From Streptomyces sp. ISL-43 (GTDB lineage Bacteria > Actinomycetota > Actinomycetes > Streptomycetales > Streptomycetaceae): a stretch of DNA of 64,000 nt. Position numbers and translations under genes: made by a program. The notes beneath the pieces were generated by a model. It did not search any database and was not told where the DNA came from. It was given only the letters and a program-made list of their open reading frames with translations. Position 1 is the stretch's first letter; each line of letters opens with the position of its first letter. The DNA is taken from the NCBI RefSeq assembly GCF_018614195.1, contig NZ_JAGGOT010000032.1, positions 1 to 64,000 of the forward strand. The letters run 5' to 3'. This document shows positions 1 through 7,806 of this stretch, one piece after another.

Positions 1-24
1 ACACCAAAGTCACCAGCATTGCGG

Positions 25-2193
25 CTAGGCCGGCTCGACGCGGACCGCGCAGACCTTGAACTCCGGCATGCGGGACGTGGGGTCCAGCGCCGGGTTGGTC
101 AGGGTGTTGGCGCGGCCCTCGCCCGGCCAGTGGAAGGGCATGAAGACCGTGTCCGCGCGGATGGTGTCCGTGATGCGGGCCGGGGCGACCGCGCGGCCGC
201 GCCGGGAGGTGACGGCCAGGAGGGCGCCGTCGGCCACGCCGATGCGGGCCGCGAGGCGGGGGTGGAGTTCCACGAAGGGGCCGGGGGCGGCTTCGTTGAG
301 CTCCTCCACCCGGCGGGTCTGCGCGCCCGACTGGTACTGGGCGACCACCCGGCCGGTGGTGAGCAGCAGCGGGTACTCCGCGTCCGGGACCTCGGCGGCG
401 TCGCGGTGGGTGACGGGGACGAAGCGGGCCCGGCCGTCCTCGGTGGCGAAGCGGTCCAGGAAGAGGCGCGGGGTGCCGGGGTGGGGCTCGGGCCGGTCGG
501 CCTCCCCCGATGGGGAGTCCGCCGGGGAGTCCGCCCGGGAGTCCGCCGGGCACGGCCAGAAGACTCCCTGCTCGGCTTCGATCCGGGCGTAGCTGATGCC
601 CGAGTAGTCCGCCGGGCCGCCCGCCGAGGCGCGGCGCAGCTCCTCGAAGACCTCCTCGGGCGCGGTCGGGAAGGCCTTCGGCATGCCCAGCCGGGCCGCC
701 AGTCCGTGCAGGACCTCCAGGTCGGAGCGGACGCCCGGCGGCGCGGTCAGTGCCTGGCGACGGAGCAGGACCCTGCCCTCCAGGTTGGTGGTGGTGCCGG
801 TCTCCTCCGCCCACTGGGTGACCGGGAGGACCACGTCCGCCAGGGCGGCGGTCTCGGACAGGACCACGTCCGCGACGGCGAGGAAGTCCAGGGAGCGGAT
901 GCGCTCCTCGACGTGGGCGGCGCGGGGGGCCGAGACCACCGGGTTGGAGCCCATCAGGAGCAGGGCCTTGACCTCGGAGCCCAGCGCGTCGAGGAGTTCG
1001 TAGGCGCTGCGGCCCGGGCCGGGCAGGTCGTCGGGGTCGATGCCCCAGACCCCGGCCACGTGCGCCCGCGCCGCCGGGTCGGTGAGCTTGCGGTAGCCGG
1101 GGAGCTGGTCGGCTTTCTGGCCGTGTTCGCGGCCGCCCTGACCGTTGCCCTGGCCGGTGAGGCATCCGTAGCCGGAGAGCGGGCGGCCGGCGCGGCCGGT
1201 GGCGAGGCAGAGGTTGATCCAGGCGCCGACGGTGTCGGTGCCCTTGGACTGCTGCTCGGGGCCGCGTGCGGTGAGCACCATGGCGGAGGAGGGCTCGCAG
1301 AACATCCGGACCGCCTCGCGGAGCTTGGGCACGGGCACGCCCGTGATGCGCTCGACGAGCTCCGGCCAGTGCGCCATGGCCCCCGCGCGGGCCTCCTCCC
1401 AGCCCGTGGTGCGCTCGGCGATGAACTCCTCGTCCGTGTGCCCGCCGGCCACCACGAGGTGCAGCAGGCCGAGCGCGAGCGCCAGGTCCGTGCCGGGGCG
1501 CGGTGCCAGGTGCAGGTCGGCCTGCTCGGCGGTGCGCGTGCGGCGCGGGTCCACCACGATCAGCGTGCCGCCGTTCTCCCTGAGTTCCCGGAAGAAGCGC
1601 AGGGCGGGCGGCATGGTCTCGGCGGGGTTGGAGCCGACGAGGATGACGCAGCCGGTCCGGGGGATGTCCTCCAGCGGGAAGGGCAGCCCCCGGTCGAGCC
1701 CGAAGGCCCGCTGGTGCGCGGCGGCGGCCGAGGACATGCAGAACCGGCCGTTGTAGTCGATCTGCGAGGTCCGCAGGGCGACGCGGGCGAACTTCCCGAG
1801 GGCGTACGCCTTCTCGTTCGTCAGCCCGCCACCGCCGAACACCCCGACCGCGTCCGCCCCGTGGGACCGCCGCGTGCGGGCGAGGCCCTCGGCGACGGCG
1901 TCGAGGGCCTCCTCCCAGGTGGCCGGCTCCAGCCGCCCGGCGTGGGTGCGGACGAGCGGCTGGGTCAGGCGCACCCGGGAGGAGAGCACGGAGGGGGCGG
2001 TGCGGCCCTTGCCGCACAGCGCGCCCCGGTTCACGGGGAAGTCCGCGCGCTCCTCCACCGCCACACCGGCTCCGTCCGGTTCGGGGCGGAGGTTCATCCC
2101 GCACTGCAGCGCGCAGTACGGGCAGTGCGTGGCGGTGACGGCGGAGGAGGCGGTATCGGCCGGTGCGGCTCCCGGGGTGTGCATACGCCTCAC
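25..2193 (-). CDS. nasA: Assimilatory nitrate reductase, catalytic (molybdopterin) subunit
   Basis: Cytoplasmic molybdenum enzyme reducing nitrate to nitrite in nitrogen assimilation. The N-terminus carries CPYCALQC and a later GALCGKG, giving Cys24, 27, 31 and 60 as ligands of the [4Fe-4S] cluster. FCMSSA puts Cys152 where NapA/NasA enzymes have their Mo-ligating Cys. VGSNPAET and a C-terminal molydopterin-dinucleotide-binding domain (about 600-715) follow. No signal peptide is visible, and at 722 aa it lacks the C-terminal [2Fe-2S] BFD domain found in longer NasA proteins, so a separate electron donor is needed (inference: an FAD protein such as the one at 18842). GTG 2193 is used as start; ATG 2184 is in frame and equally plausible. 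Two GTAAC sites just upstream suggest GlnR control. Other bacterial formate dehydrogenase/nitrate reductase family members are less likely given the nirBD genes nearby. Confidence 0.88.
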   Translation of the reverse strand: MRRMHTPGAAPADTASSAVTATHCPYCALQCGMNLRPEPDGAGVAVEERADFPVNRGALCGKGRTAPSVLSSRVRLTQPLVRTHAGRLEPATWEEALDAVAEGLARTRRSHGADAVGVFGGGGLTNEKAYALGKFARVALRTSQIDYNGRFCMSSAAAAHQRAFGLDRGLPFPLEDIPRTGCVILVGSNPAETMPPALRFFRELRENGGTLIVVDPRRTRTAEQADLHLAPRPGTDLALALGLLHLVVAGGHTDEEFIAERTTGWEEARAGAMAHWPELVERITGVPVPKLREAVRMFCEPSSAMVLTARGPEQQSKGTDTVGAWINLCLATGRAGRPLSGYGCLTGQGNGQGGREHGQKADQLPGYRKLTDPAARAHVAGVWGIDPDDLPGPGRSAYELLDALGSEVKALLLMGSNPVVSAPRAAHVEERIRSLDFLAVADVVLSETAALADVVLPVTQWAEETGTTTNLEGRVLLRRQALTAPPGVRSDLEVLHGLAARLGMPKAFPTAPEEVFEELRRASAGGPADYSGISYARIEAEQGVFWPCPADSRADSPADSPSGEADRPEPHPGTPRLFLDRFATEDGRARFVPVTHRDAAEVPDAEYPLLLTTGRVVAQYQSGAQTRRVEELNEAAPGPFVELHPRLAARIGVADGALLAVTSRRGRAVAPARITDTIRADTVFMPFHWPGEGRANTLTNPALDPTSRMPEFKVCAVRVEPA

Positions 2194-2207
2194 GATGCGA
2201 CGCGGGT

Positions 2208-2234
2208 GTTACGGCGGGCGCCGCCCCGCGTTAC
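2208..2234 (-). promoter_or_regulatory. Candidate GlnR binding site upstream of nasA
   Basis: On the minus strand two GTAAC pentamers (plus-strand GTTAC at 2208-2212 and 2230-2234) are exactly 22 bp apart, two helical turns. The GlnR consensus in Streptomyces is built from gTnAC and GaAAc half-sites repeated every 11 bp; here both gTnAC-type sites match and the intervening b-sites are degenerate. The site lies 15-41 nt from the GTG start. Confidence 0.45.
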
Positions 2235-2323
2235 GGGCTGGGGTGTTCGACCTCAGCGCAACCCGGCGGCTCCGGTGAGGCCCGGCCCCCGGCGGAAGGC
2301 CGCACGGCCGCCGGGGTGCCGGG

Positions 2324-3094
2324 TCACTGGCCCGTCAGGTGCTTCACCGTGAGGCCGGCCGTCCAGCCGCCGTCCACCGCGAGCTCGGCGCCGGTCATGT
2401 ATCCGGCGGCGTCCGAGAGGAGGAAGGCGACCGCGGCGGCGATCTCCTCGGGGAGGCCGACGCGGCCGAGCGGGGCGCCGGGGTAGTTGCCCTCGCCGGC
2501 CTGGATGCCGATCGGGGCGGTCATCGGGGTCAGCGTCATGCCGGGGTGGACCGAGTTCACGCGGATCCCCGACTCGGCGAGCTCGACCGCGCCGATCTTC
2601 GACAGGCCGCGCACGCCCCACTTCGAGGCGCCGTACCCCGCGGTCAGCGCGAGGCCGGTGAGGCCGGCGGCGGAGGAGATGTTGACGATGGAGCCGCCGC
2701 CGTTCGCGCGCAGCAGCGGGATCGCGGTCTTGATGCCGATGAAGACGCCGACCAGGTTGATCTCGACGACCCGGCGGAAGTGCTCGACGCTCTCGTGTTC
2801 CAGGAACTGGCCGGTGGCGATGCCGGCGTTGTTGACCAGGCCGTCGATCCGGCCGAACTCGGCGAGCGCGTACCGCAGCGCCGCCTCCCAGTCGGATTCG
2901 CTGGTCACGTCGTGGCGCAGGAAGCGTGCCGCGTCGCCGAGCTTCGCGGCCGTTTCGGCGCCCTCCGCCTCCAGGACGTCGGTGATCAGCACCTTGCCGC
3001 CGCCGTCCACGACGGCCTGCGCGGCAGCCGCGCCGAGGCCGCGGGCTCCACCGGTGACGACGACGACCTTGTCGCTGAGATCCACAACAGCCAC
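2324..3094 (-). CDS. SDR family NAD(P)-dependent oxidoreductase
   Basis: Classical short-chain dehydrogenase/reductase of 256 aa, cytoplasmic, probably acting on a hydroxy/keto substrate. Visible signatures are the Rossmann TGGARGLG (residues 14-21), NNAG, the catalytic Ser in NISSA, and YGASK with the catalytic Tyr and Lys. The sequence resembles the 3-alpha/20-beta-hydroxysteroid dehydrogenase or FabG3-like branch; the real substrate cannot be read from sequence. I chose GTG 3094 because AGGGG lies about 7 nt upstream; a longer form from 3145 would overlap the inverted repeat at 3138-3153. It is the second minus-strand gene after the YdcF-like gene, 66 nt downstream of it. Confidence 0.85.
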   Translation of the reverse strand: MAVVDLSDKVVVVTGGARGLGAAAAQAVVDGGGKVLITDVLEAEGAETAAKLGDAARFLRHDVTSESDWEAALRYALAEFGRIDGLVNNAGIATGQFLEHESVEHFRRVVEINLVGVFIGIKTAIPLLRANGGGSIVNISSAAGLTGLALTAGYGASKWGVRGLSKIGAVELAESGIRVNSVHPGMTLTPMTAPIGIQAGEGNYPGAPLGRVGLPEEIAAAVAFLLSDAAGYMTGAELAVDGGWTAGLTVKHLTGQ

Positions 3095-3137
3095 GGTTCC
3101 ACACCCCTGACGAACGAGACAGACCGGCATATGACTA

Positions 3138-3153
3138 ATCGGCATACGCCGAT
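3138..3153. promoter_or_regulatory. Short inverted repeat upstream of the SDR gene
   Basis: ATCGGC-ATAC-GCCGAT, two perfect 6-bp arms around a 4-bp centre, sits between the YdcF-like stop (3161) and the SDR start (3094). It could be an operator for the SDR gene or a weak hairpin; no regulator gene is adjacent. Confidence 0.3.
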
Positions 3154-3160
3154 AGCGGCG

Positions 3161-3949
3161 TCAGTCTGCCAGAGCGGCCAGGGCCCGCGACACCCCCTCC
3201 TCCTTCGGACCCAGGAAGCGCGGCTCCGGCTTGAAGACGGCGTCCAGCGCCGCCTTCCCCGAGGCGAAGACCTCGCGCGCGCCGCCGTAGAACCAGGTCG
3301 CGTCGTGCGCCTCGGCCACCCCGACCCCGTACGCGTCCACGCCCGCGGCCCGGCACAGGGCCACCGCCCGGCGGATGTGGAAGCCCTGGCTGATCAGCAC
3401 CGCCCGGCGCACCCCGAAGATCTCCCGGGCCCGGACGCAGGAGTCCCACGAGTCGAAGCCCGCGTAGTCGCTGACGATGCGGGCGTCCGGCACCCCGTGG
3501 CCCGTCAGGTACGCGCGCATCGCGTCGGGCTCGTCGTATTCGGTGCGGCTGTTGTCCCCGGTGACGAGGACGACCTTGACCTTGCCCGCGCGGTAGAGCC
3601 CGGCGGCGGCGTCGAGGCGGCTCGCGAGGTACGGGGTGGGCCGGCCGTTCCACAGCCCGGCCCCGAAGACCACCGCCACCTCGGCGGCGGGCGCCCCGGC
3701 GGTCGTGCGCAGCCGCGGCCCGGCCGCCGCGTGCGTCCACGCGGAAGGCAGCAGCGCGAGCACGCAGCCGGCCACCACGACCCGCACGGCCCGCCGCCGC
3801 GCCCGCACGGTCCGGGGCACCGGGCCCCGTACGGCTTCACGCCGGTCCGGTACGGCCTTGCGCCGCTCCCCCGGCGCCCCGAACCGGTCCCGCGCCGCCC
3901 TCGGCAGGCCTCGTACCGCCCCGAGCAGGCCTCGTACCGCTGCGCGCAT
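3161..3949 (-). CDS. YdcF/SanA/ElyC family (DUF218) membrane protein
   Basis: 262 aa with an Arg-rich N-terminus, one membrane segment (about residues 55-75) and a C-terminal DUF218 domain. The domain shows VVFGAGLWNGRPTPYLASR, then VLVTGDNSRTEYDEPDAM, SWDSCVRARE and SQGFHIRRAV, the conserved blocks of SanA (vancomycin resistance at high temperature) and YdcF. SanA/ElyC proteins act at the cell envelope in peptidoglycan metabolism, but the biochemical activity of this family is not established. ATG 3949 is preceded by AGGGGG; longer in-frame starts up to 4099 lack a ribosome site and give a low-complexity Arg-rich extension. Confidence 0.85.
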   Translation of the reverse strand: MRAAVRGLLGAVRGLPRAARDRFGAPGERRKAVPDRREAVRGPVPRTVRARRRAVRVVVAGCVLALLPSAWTHAAAGPRLRTTAGAPAAEVAVVFGAGLWNGRPTPYLASRLDAAAGLYRAGKVKVVLVTGDNSRTEYDEPDAMRAYLTGHGVPDARIVSDYAGFDSWDSCVRAREIFGVRRAVLISQGFHIRRAVALCRAAGVDAYGVGVAEAHDATWFYGGAREVFASGKAALDAVFKPEPRFLGPKEEGVSRALAALAD

Positions 3950-4268
3950 CACTACCCCCTGTTGGTCCTGTGGACTACGGACGCGTGTACGACCCCGGCG
4001 GTTTCCGAGCGGGCGGCCCGGCCGCCGCCGCACCCCCCGCGTCCACCCCCCTGTGAGCAGCCGGAAAACACCCGTCACCCCGGCGCAACGCGTCGGCAAC
4101 CTGCGGCGCGCAGGATCTGTTCATGACGGAGCCGGCGCACCCTCCCGAGTCCCTGCCCCTCCCGCTTCCCCTTCCGCCGGCCACCACGGCGGAGTTGCTG
4201 ACCCGGATAACCGCCCAGCTCGGCACGCAGCTCAGCGGCCTGCGCCCCCGACACCACGGAGTCCCCCC

Positions 4269-5000
4269 ATGCAGCCCACCCTCGTCGCCGTGGCCCACGG
4301 CAGCCGCGACCCGCGCGCACCGCACACCGTCGAAACCCTCCTCGAGCGGGTCCGCGAGCTCCGCCCCCGCCTCGACGTCCGGCTCGGGCACATCGAGCTG
4401 AACCAGCCCCTGCTGGACGACACCCTCGATCAGGTCTCCGGGGCAGCCGTCCTGGTGCCGCTGCTGCTGGGGCGCGGCACCCACGTCAAGCGGGACCTGC
4501 CGGCCTCCGCCGCCCGCGCCGGGCACCTGCGGATCCGCATCGCCGCCCCGCTCGGCCCGCATCCGCTGCTCGTCGAGGCCCTGTACGAGCGGCTCGTGGA
4601 GGCCGGCTGGAGCGCCGGCTCGCCGGTGGTGCTGGCCTCCGCCGGATCCCGCGACCCCGACTCCGCCGCCGACGCCCGGGTCACCGCCGCCCTGCTCGGC
4701 GAACGGCTCGGCGGGGTGCCGGTCGTGGCTGCCTACGCGTCGGCCGCCTCGCCCACCGTGCCCGACGCCGTACGGGCGCTGGCCGCGCGGGGCCGCCACC
4801 GGGTCGCGGTCGCCTCCTACTTCACCGCCCCCGGCCGCTTCGCCACCCAGTGCGCCGCCGCCGCGCAGGGCCCGGCCGCCGCCCCGCTCGGGGCCCATCC
4901 GGCGCTGGCCCGGCTGGTGCTGCGGCGCTACGACGAAGCCGTCGCGGCCCTCGCGGCCCCCGTACGGCGGGAGCACCCGCTGGAACTGGCCACCGCGTAA
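4269..5000 (+). CDS. Sirohydrochlorin chelatase / CbiX-type protein
   Basis: 243 aa chelatase-like protein that would insert Fe2+ (or Co2+) into sirohydrochlorin to make siroheme (or cobalamin precursor). The N-terminal half begins VAVAHGSRDPRA with metal-binding His10; the C-terminal half repeats the fold (LASAGSRDP at about residue 120) but has Ala where the His would be. This internal duplication with one degenerate site is common in the CbiX/SirB group. Siroheme is the prosthetic group of NirB, encoded 15 kb downstream, so a nitrite-assimilation role is reasonable (inference). ATG 4269 follows a weak upstream purine stretch. The 145 nt before it hold a short Pro-rich frame that I do not count as a gene. 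Confidence 0.85.
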   Translation: MQPTLVAVAHGSRDPRAPHTVETLLERVRELRPRLDVRLGHIELNQPLLDDTLDQVSGAAVLVPLLLGRGTHVKRDLPASAARAGHLRIRIAAPLGPHPLLVEALYERLVEAGWSAGSPVVLASAGSRDPDSAADARVTAALLGERLGGVPVVAAYASAASPTVPDAVRALAARGRHRVAVASYFTAPGRFATQCAAAAQGPAAAPLGAHPALARLVLRRYDEAVAALAAPVRREHPLELATA

Positions 5001-5066
5001 GACCGGGTTGGTTGGGATTGCTCGGATTGTCTCGTCTTGTCGGCGGGTGCGGTTACCGTTCTGAGC

Positions 5067-6404
5067 ATGGAAGGCATGGAAGGCACCACCGCACCCATCC
5101 GCCCCGACCAGCCCGGCGAGCCGTACGGGAGCGCCGACACCGAGCGCTGGGCCACCGAGCCCGACAAACGGCCGGGCCGGACCGCCTTCCAGCGCGACCG
5201 CGCCCGCGTGCTGCACTCCGCCGCCCTGCGCCGGCTCGCCGGGAAGACCCAGGTGGTCACCCCCGGGACGCGTTCGTACGACTGGGACGCGAGTCCCCGT
5301 ACGCGCCTGACCCACTCCCTCGAATGCGCCCAGGTCGGCCGCGAGCTCGGCGCCGCGCTCGGCTGCGACCCCGACCTGGTCGAGGCGGCCTGCCTCTCGC
5401 ACGACATGGGCCACCCGCCCTTCGGCCACAACGGCGAGGAGGCGCTCAACGAGTTCGCCAAGGACTGCGGCGGCTTCGAGGGCAACGCCCAGTCGCTGCG
5501 CCTGCTGACCCGCCTGGAGCCCAAGCGGTTCGTACCCGATCCGGCGACCGGCGAGCTGGTCAGTGTCGGGCTGAATCTGACCCGGGCCGCTCTGGACGCC
5601 GCCACCAAGTACCCCTGGGCGCGCGGGGACCACCCGACCGACCCGGACTCGGTGAAGTTCGGCGCGTACGACGACGACCTGCCGGTCTTCGCGTGGTTGC
5701 GCCGCGGCGCGCCCGCGGACCGCAAGTGCTTCGAGGCGCAGGTCATGGACTGGTCGGACGACGTGGCGTACTCCGTCCACGACTTCGAGGACGGCCTGCA
5801 CGCCGGCCACCTCGACCCGAACCTCCTGTTCGCCGAGCCCGAGCGCACCGCGATCTGGCGGGTCGCCATCGGCCGGTACGTGCCCTCCGACACCGAGCCG
5901 GAGGAACTGCGCGAGGCGCTGGACCGGCTGATGGAGCAGGAGTGGTGGCCGCACGGGTACGACGGCTCGGCCGTCGCCCAGGCCCGGCTGAAGGACGCCA
6001 CCAGCCAGCTGATCGGCCGCTTCTGCCTGGCCGCCGAGGGCGCCACCCGGCAGGCGTACGGCACCGGCCGGCTGACCCGGTACGCGGCGGAGCTGGTGGT
6101 CCCGCGCGAGGCGCGCAACGAGTGCGCCGTGCTGAAGGCCGTCGCCGACCTGTACGTGATGCAGCGCGACGAGCAGGAGCGGATCCGAGCCGATCAGCGC
6201 ATCGTCCTGGCCGAGCTCGCGGAGGCGCTCAGCGCCCGCGCGCCCGAGGGCCTGGACCCGCAGTTCCGGGCGGTCTTCGACGAGGCCCCGGACGACAAGG
6301 CCCGCAAACGCGCGGTCGTCGACCAGATCGCGGCGCTCACGGACGCCGCCGCGCGCTCCCTGCACGCCCGTCTCACGCTGCGCACGCGACGCGCCGGAGG
6401 GTGA
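5067..6404 (+). CDS. dgt: Deoxyguanosinetriphosphate triphosphohydrolase-like protein
   Basis: HD-superfamily dNTPase of 445 aa that hydrolyses dGTP (or other dNTPs) to nucleoside and triphosphate. RLTHSLECAQVG and SHDMGHPPFGHNGEEAL give the first His and the His112-Asp113 dyad of the metal site; MDWSDDVAYSVHD supplies the later Asp. Length and motifs match the actinobacterial Dgt-like family encoded next to dnaG. A TACCGT -10-like element at 5054-5059 ends 7 nt before ATG 5067, suggesting a leaderless transcript; ATG 5076 is an alternative. Confidence 0.9.
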   Translation: MEGMEGTTAPIRPDQPGEPYGSADTERWATEPDKRPGRTAFQRDRARVLHSAALRRLAGKTQVVTPGTRSYDWDASPRTRLTHSLECAQVGRELGAALGCDPDLVEAACLSHDMGHPPFGHNGEEALNEFAKDCGGFEGNAQSLRLLTRLEPKRFVPDPATGELVSVGLNLTRAALDAATKYPWARGDHPTDPDSVKFGAYDDDLPVFAWLRRGAPADRKCFEAQVMDWSDDVAYSVHDFEDGLHAGHLDPNLLFAEPERTAIWRVAIGRYVPSDTEPEELREALDRLMEQEWWPHGYDGSAVAQARLKDATSQLIGRFCLAAEGATRQAYGTGRLTRYAAELVVPREARNECAVLKAVADLYVMQRDEQERIRADQRIVLAELAEALSARAPEGLDPQFRAVFDEAPDDKARKRAVVDQIAALTDAAARSLHARLTLRTRRAGG

Positions 6405-6497
6405 GCTGATCGGGCCACTCCCCCTTCACGCGGCAGGCTCAGTGCGGGACGCTCGCATGTGGTCGCATGTGGCGCAGAGGTTATGAGGAGGCATCAG

Positions 6498-7772
6498 GTG
6501 GTCGACGCACACCGGACGTTCGTCATCGTGGGCGCAGGGCTCGCCGGGGCCAAGGCAGCCGAGACGCTGCGGTCGGAGGGGTTCACGGGACGGGTGATCC
6601 TGATCGGCGACGAGCGCGAGCATCCCTACGAACGGCCCCCGCTCTCCAAGGGCTACCTGGCGGGCAAGGAGGAGCGCGAGAGCGTCTTCGTCCACGAGGC
6701 GTCCTGGTACGCGGCCTCCGACATCGAGCTGCACCTCGGCCAGCCCGCGGTCCAGCTGGACCGGGACGCCAAGAAGGTGGTCCTCGGCGACGGCACGGCG
6801 CTGCCCTACGACAAGCTGCTCCTCGCCACCGGCGCCGAGCCGCGCCGGCTCGACATCCCGGGCACCGGGCTGGTCGGGGTGCACCACCTGCGCCGGCTCG
6901 CGCACGCCGAGCGGCTGCGCGGGGTCCTCGCGGGCCTGGGCCGGGACAACGGGCACCTGCTGATCGCGGGCGCCGGCTGGATCGGCCTGGAGGTCGCCGC
7001 GGCGGCCCGGGGGTACGGGGCCGAGGTCACCGTGATCGAGCCGGAGGCGACCCCGCTGTACACGGTGCTCGGTCCGGAGATCGGCCGGCTCTTCGCCGAC
7101 CTGCACGCCGAGCACGGGGTCCGCTTCCACTTCGGCGCCCGGCTGACCGAGATCATCGGGCACGACGGGATGGTCCTGGCGGCCCGCACCGACGACGGCG
7201 AGGAGCACCCGGCGCACGCCGTCCTCGCGGCGATCGGGGCCGCGCCGCGGACCGCGCTCGCCGAGACCTCGGGTCTGGCCCTGGTGGACCGGGAGCACGG
7301 CGGCGGGATCGCCGTGGACGCCTCGCTGCGCACCTCCGACCCGGACGTCTTCGCGGTCGGTGACGTGGCGGCAGCGCACCACCCGGTGCTGGGGACCCGG
7401 CTGCGGGTGGAGCACTGGGCGAACGCCCTCAACGGGGGTCCGGCCGCCGCGCGGGCGATGCTCGGGCAGGAGGTCTCGTACGACCGCGTGCCCTACTTCT
7501 TCTCCGACCAGTACGACGTGGGCCTGGAGTACTCGGGGTACGCGCCGGCAGGCGGCTACGACCAGGTGCTGATCCGCGGGGACGTGGGCAAGCGGGAGTT
7601 CATCGCCTTCTGGCTCTCGGACGGGCGGGTCCTGGCCGGGATGAACGTGAACGTGTGGGACGTCACCGAGCACATCCAGGCCCTGATCAGGTCGAAAGCG
7701 CCCGTCGACCGCGAGAAACTGGCGGATCCGTCGATTCCGCTTTCCGCCCTGGTACCGGCGGAGGGGGCCTGA
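6498..7772 (+). CDS. FAD-dependent NAD(P)H oxidoreductase (ferredoxin-reductase type)
   Basis: 424 aa pyridine-nucleotide-disulfide-type oxidoreductase. It has an N-terminal FAD motif (VIVGAGLAGAKAAETL), an internal NAD(P)-binding motif (LIAGAGWIGLEVAAAA), a second FAD block (VFAVGDVAAA) and a C-terminal reductase domain. No redox-active CXXC is visible, so it resembles rubredoxin/ferredoxin reductases rather than disulfide reductases. The electron acceptor is unknown; a ferredoxin or P450 system, or the nitrate reductase, are possibilities. GTG 6498 was chosen because GAGGAGG lies 7 nt upstream. It precedes dnaG by 34 nt but dnaG has its own -10-like element. Confidence 0.87.
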   Translation: MVDAHRTFVIVGAGLAGAKAAETLRSEGFTGRVILIGDEREHPYERPPLSKGYLAGKEERESVFVHEASWYAASDIELHLGQPAVQLDRDAKKVVLGDGTALPYDKLLLATGAEPRRLDIPGTGLVGVHHLRRLAHAERLRGVLAGLGRDNGHLLIAGAGWIGLEVAAAARGYGAEVTVIEPEATPLYTVLGPEIGRLFADLHAEHGVRFHFGARLTEIIGHDGMVLAARTDDGEEHPAHAVLAAIGAAPRTALAETSGLALVDREHGGGIAVDASLRTSDPDVFAVGDVAAAHHPVLGTRLRVEHWANALNGGPAAARAMLGQEVSYDRVPYFFSDQYDVGLEYSGYAPAGGYDQVLIRGDVGKREFIAFWLSDGRVLAGMNVNVWDVTEHIQALIRSKAPVDREKLADPSIPLSALVPAEGA

Positions 7773-7794
7773 CGGGTTTGTCGGTCCCCGGCCG

Positions 7795-7800
7795 TAGACT
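7795..7800 (+). promoter_or_regulatory. -10 element of a probable leaderless dnaG promoter
   Basis: TAGACT fits TANNNT and ends 6 nt before the dnaG GTG, so transcription would start at or next to the start codon. No ribosome binding site is visible upstream of the GTG, which agrees with leaderless translation. The -35 is not recognisable. Confidence 0.4.
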
Positions 7801-7806
7801 TCACGC

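Noticed and set aside
19..2352. 777-aa frame opposite nasA
   Set aside because: Antisense to a clear molybdoenzyme; long antisense frames are a by-product of very high GC content.
4123..4401. Short Pro/Leu-rich frame in front of the sirohydrochlorin chelatase gene
   Set aside because: It overlaps the chelatase in another frame, has Pro/Ser-rich composition and no recognisable domain; probably a frame shadow.
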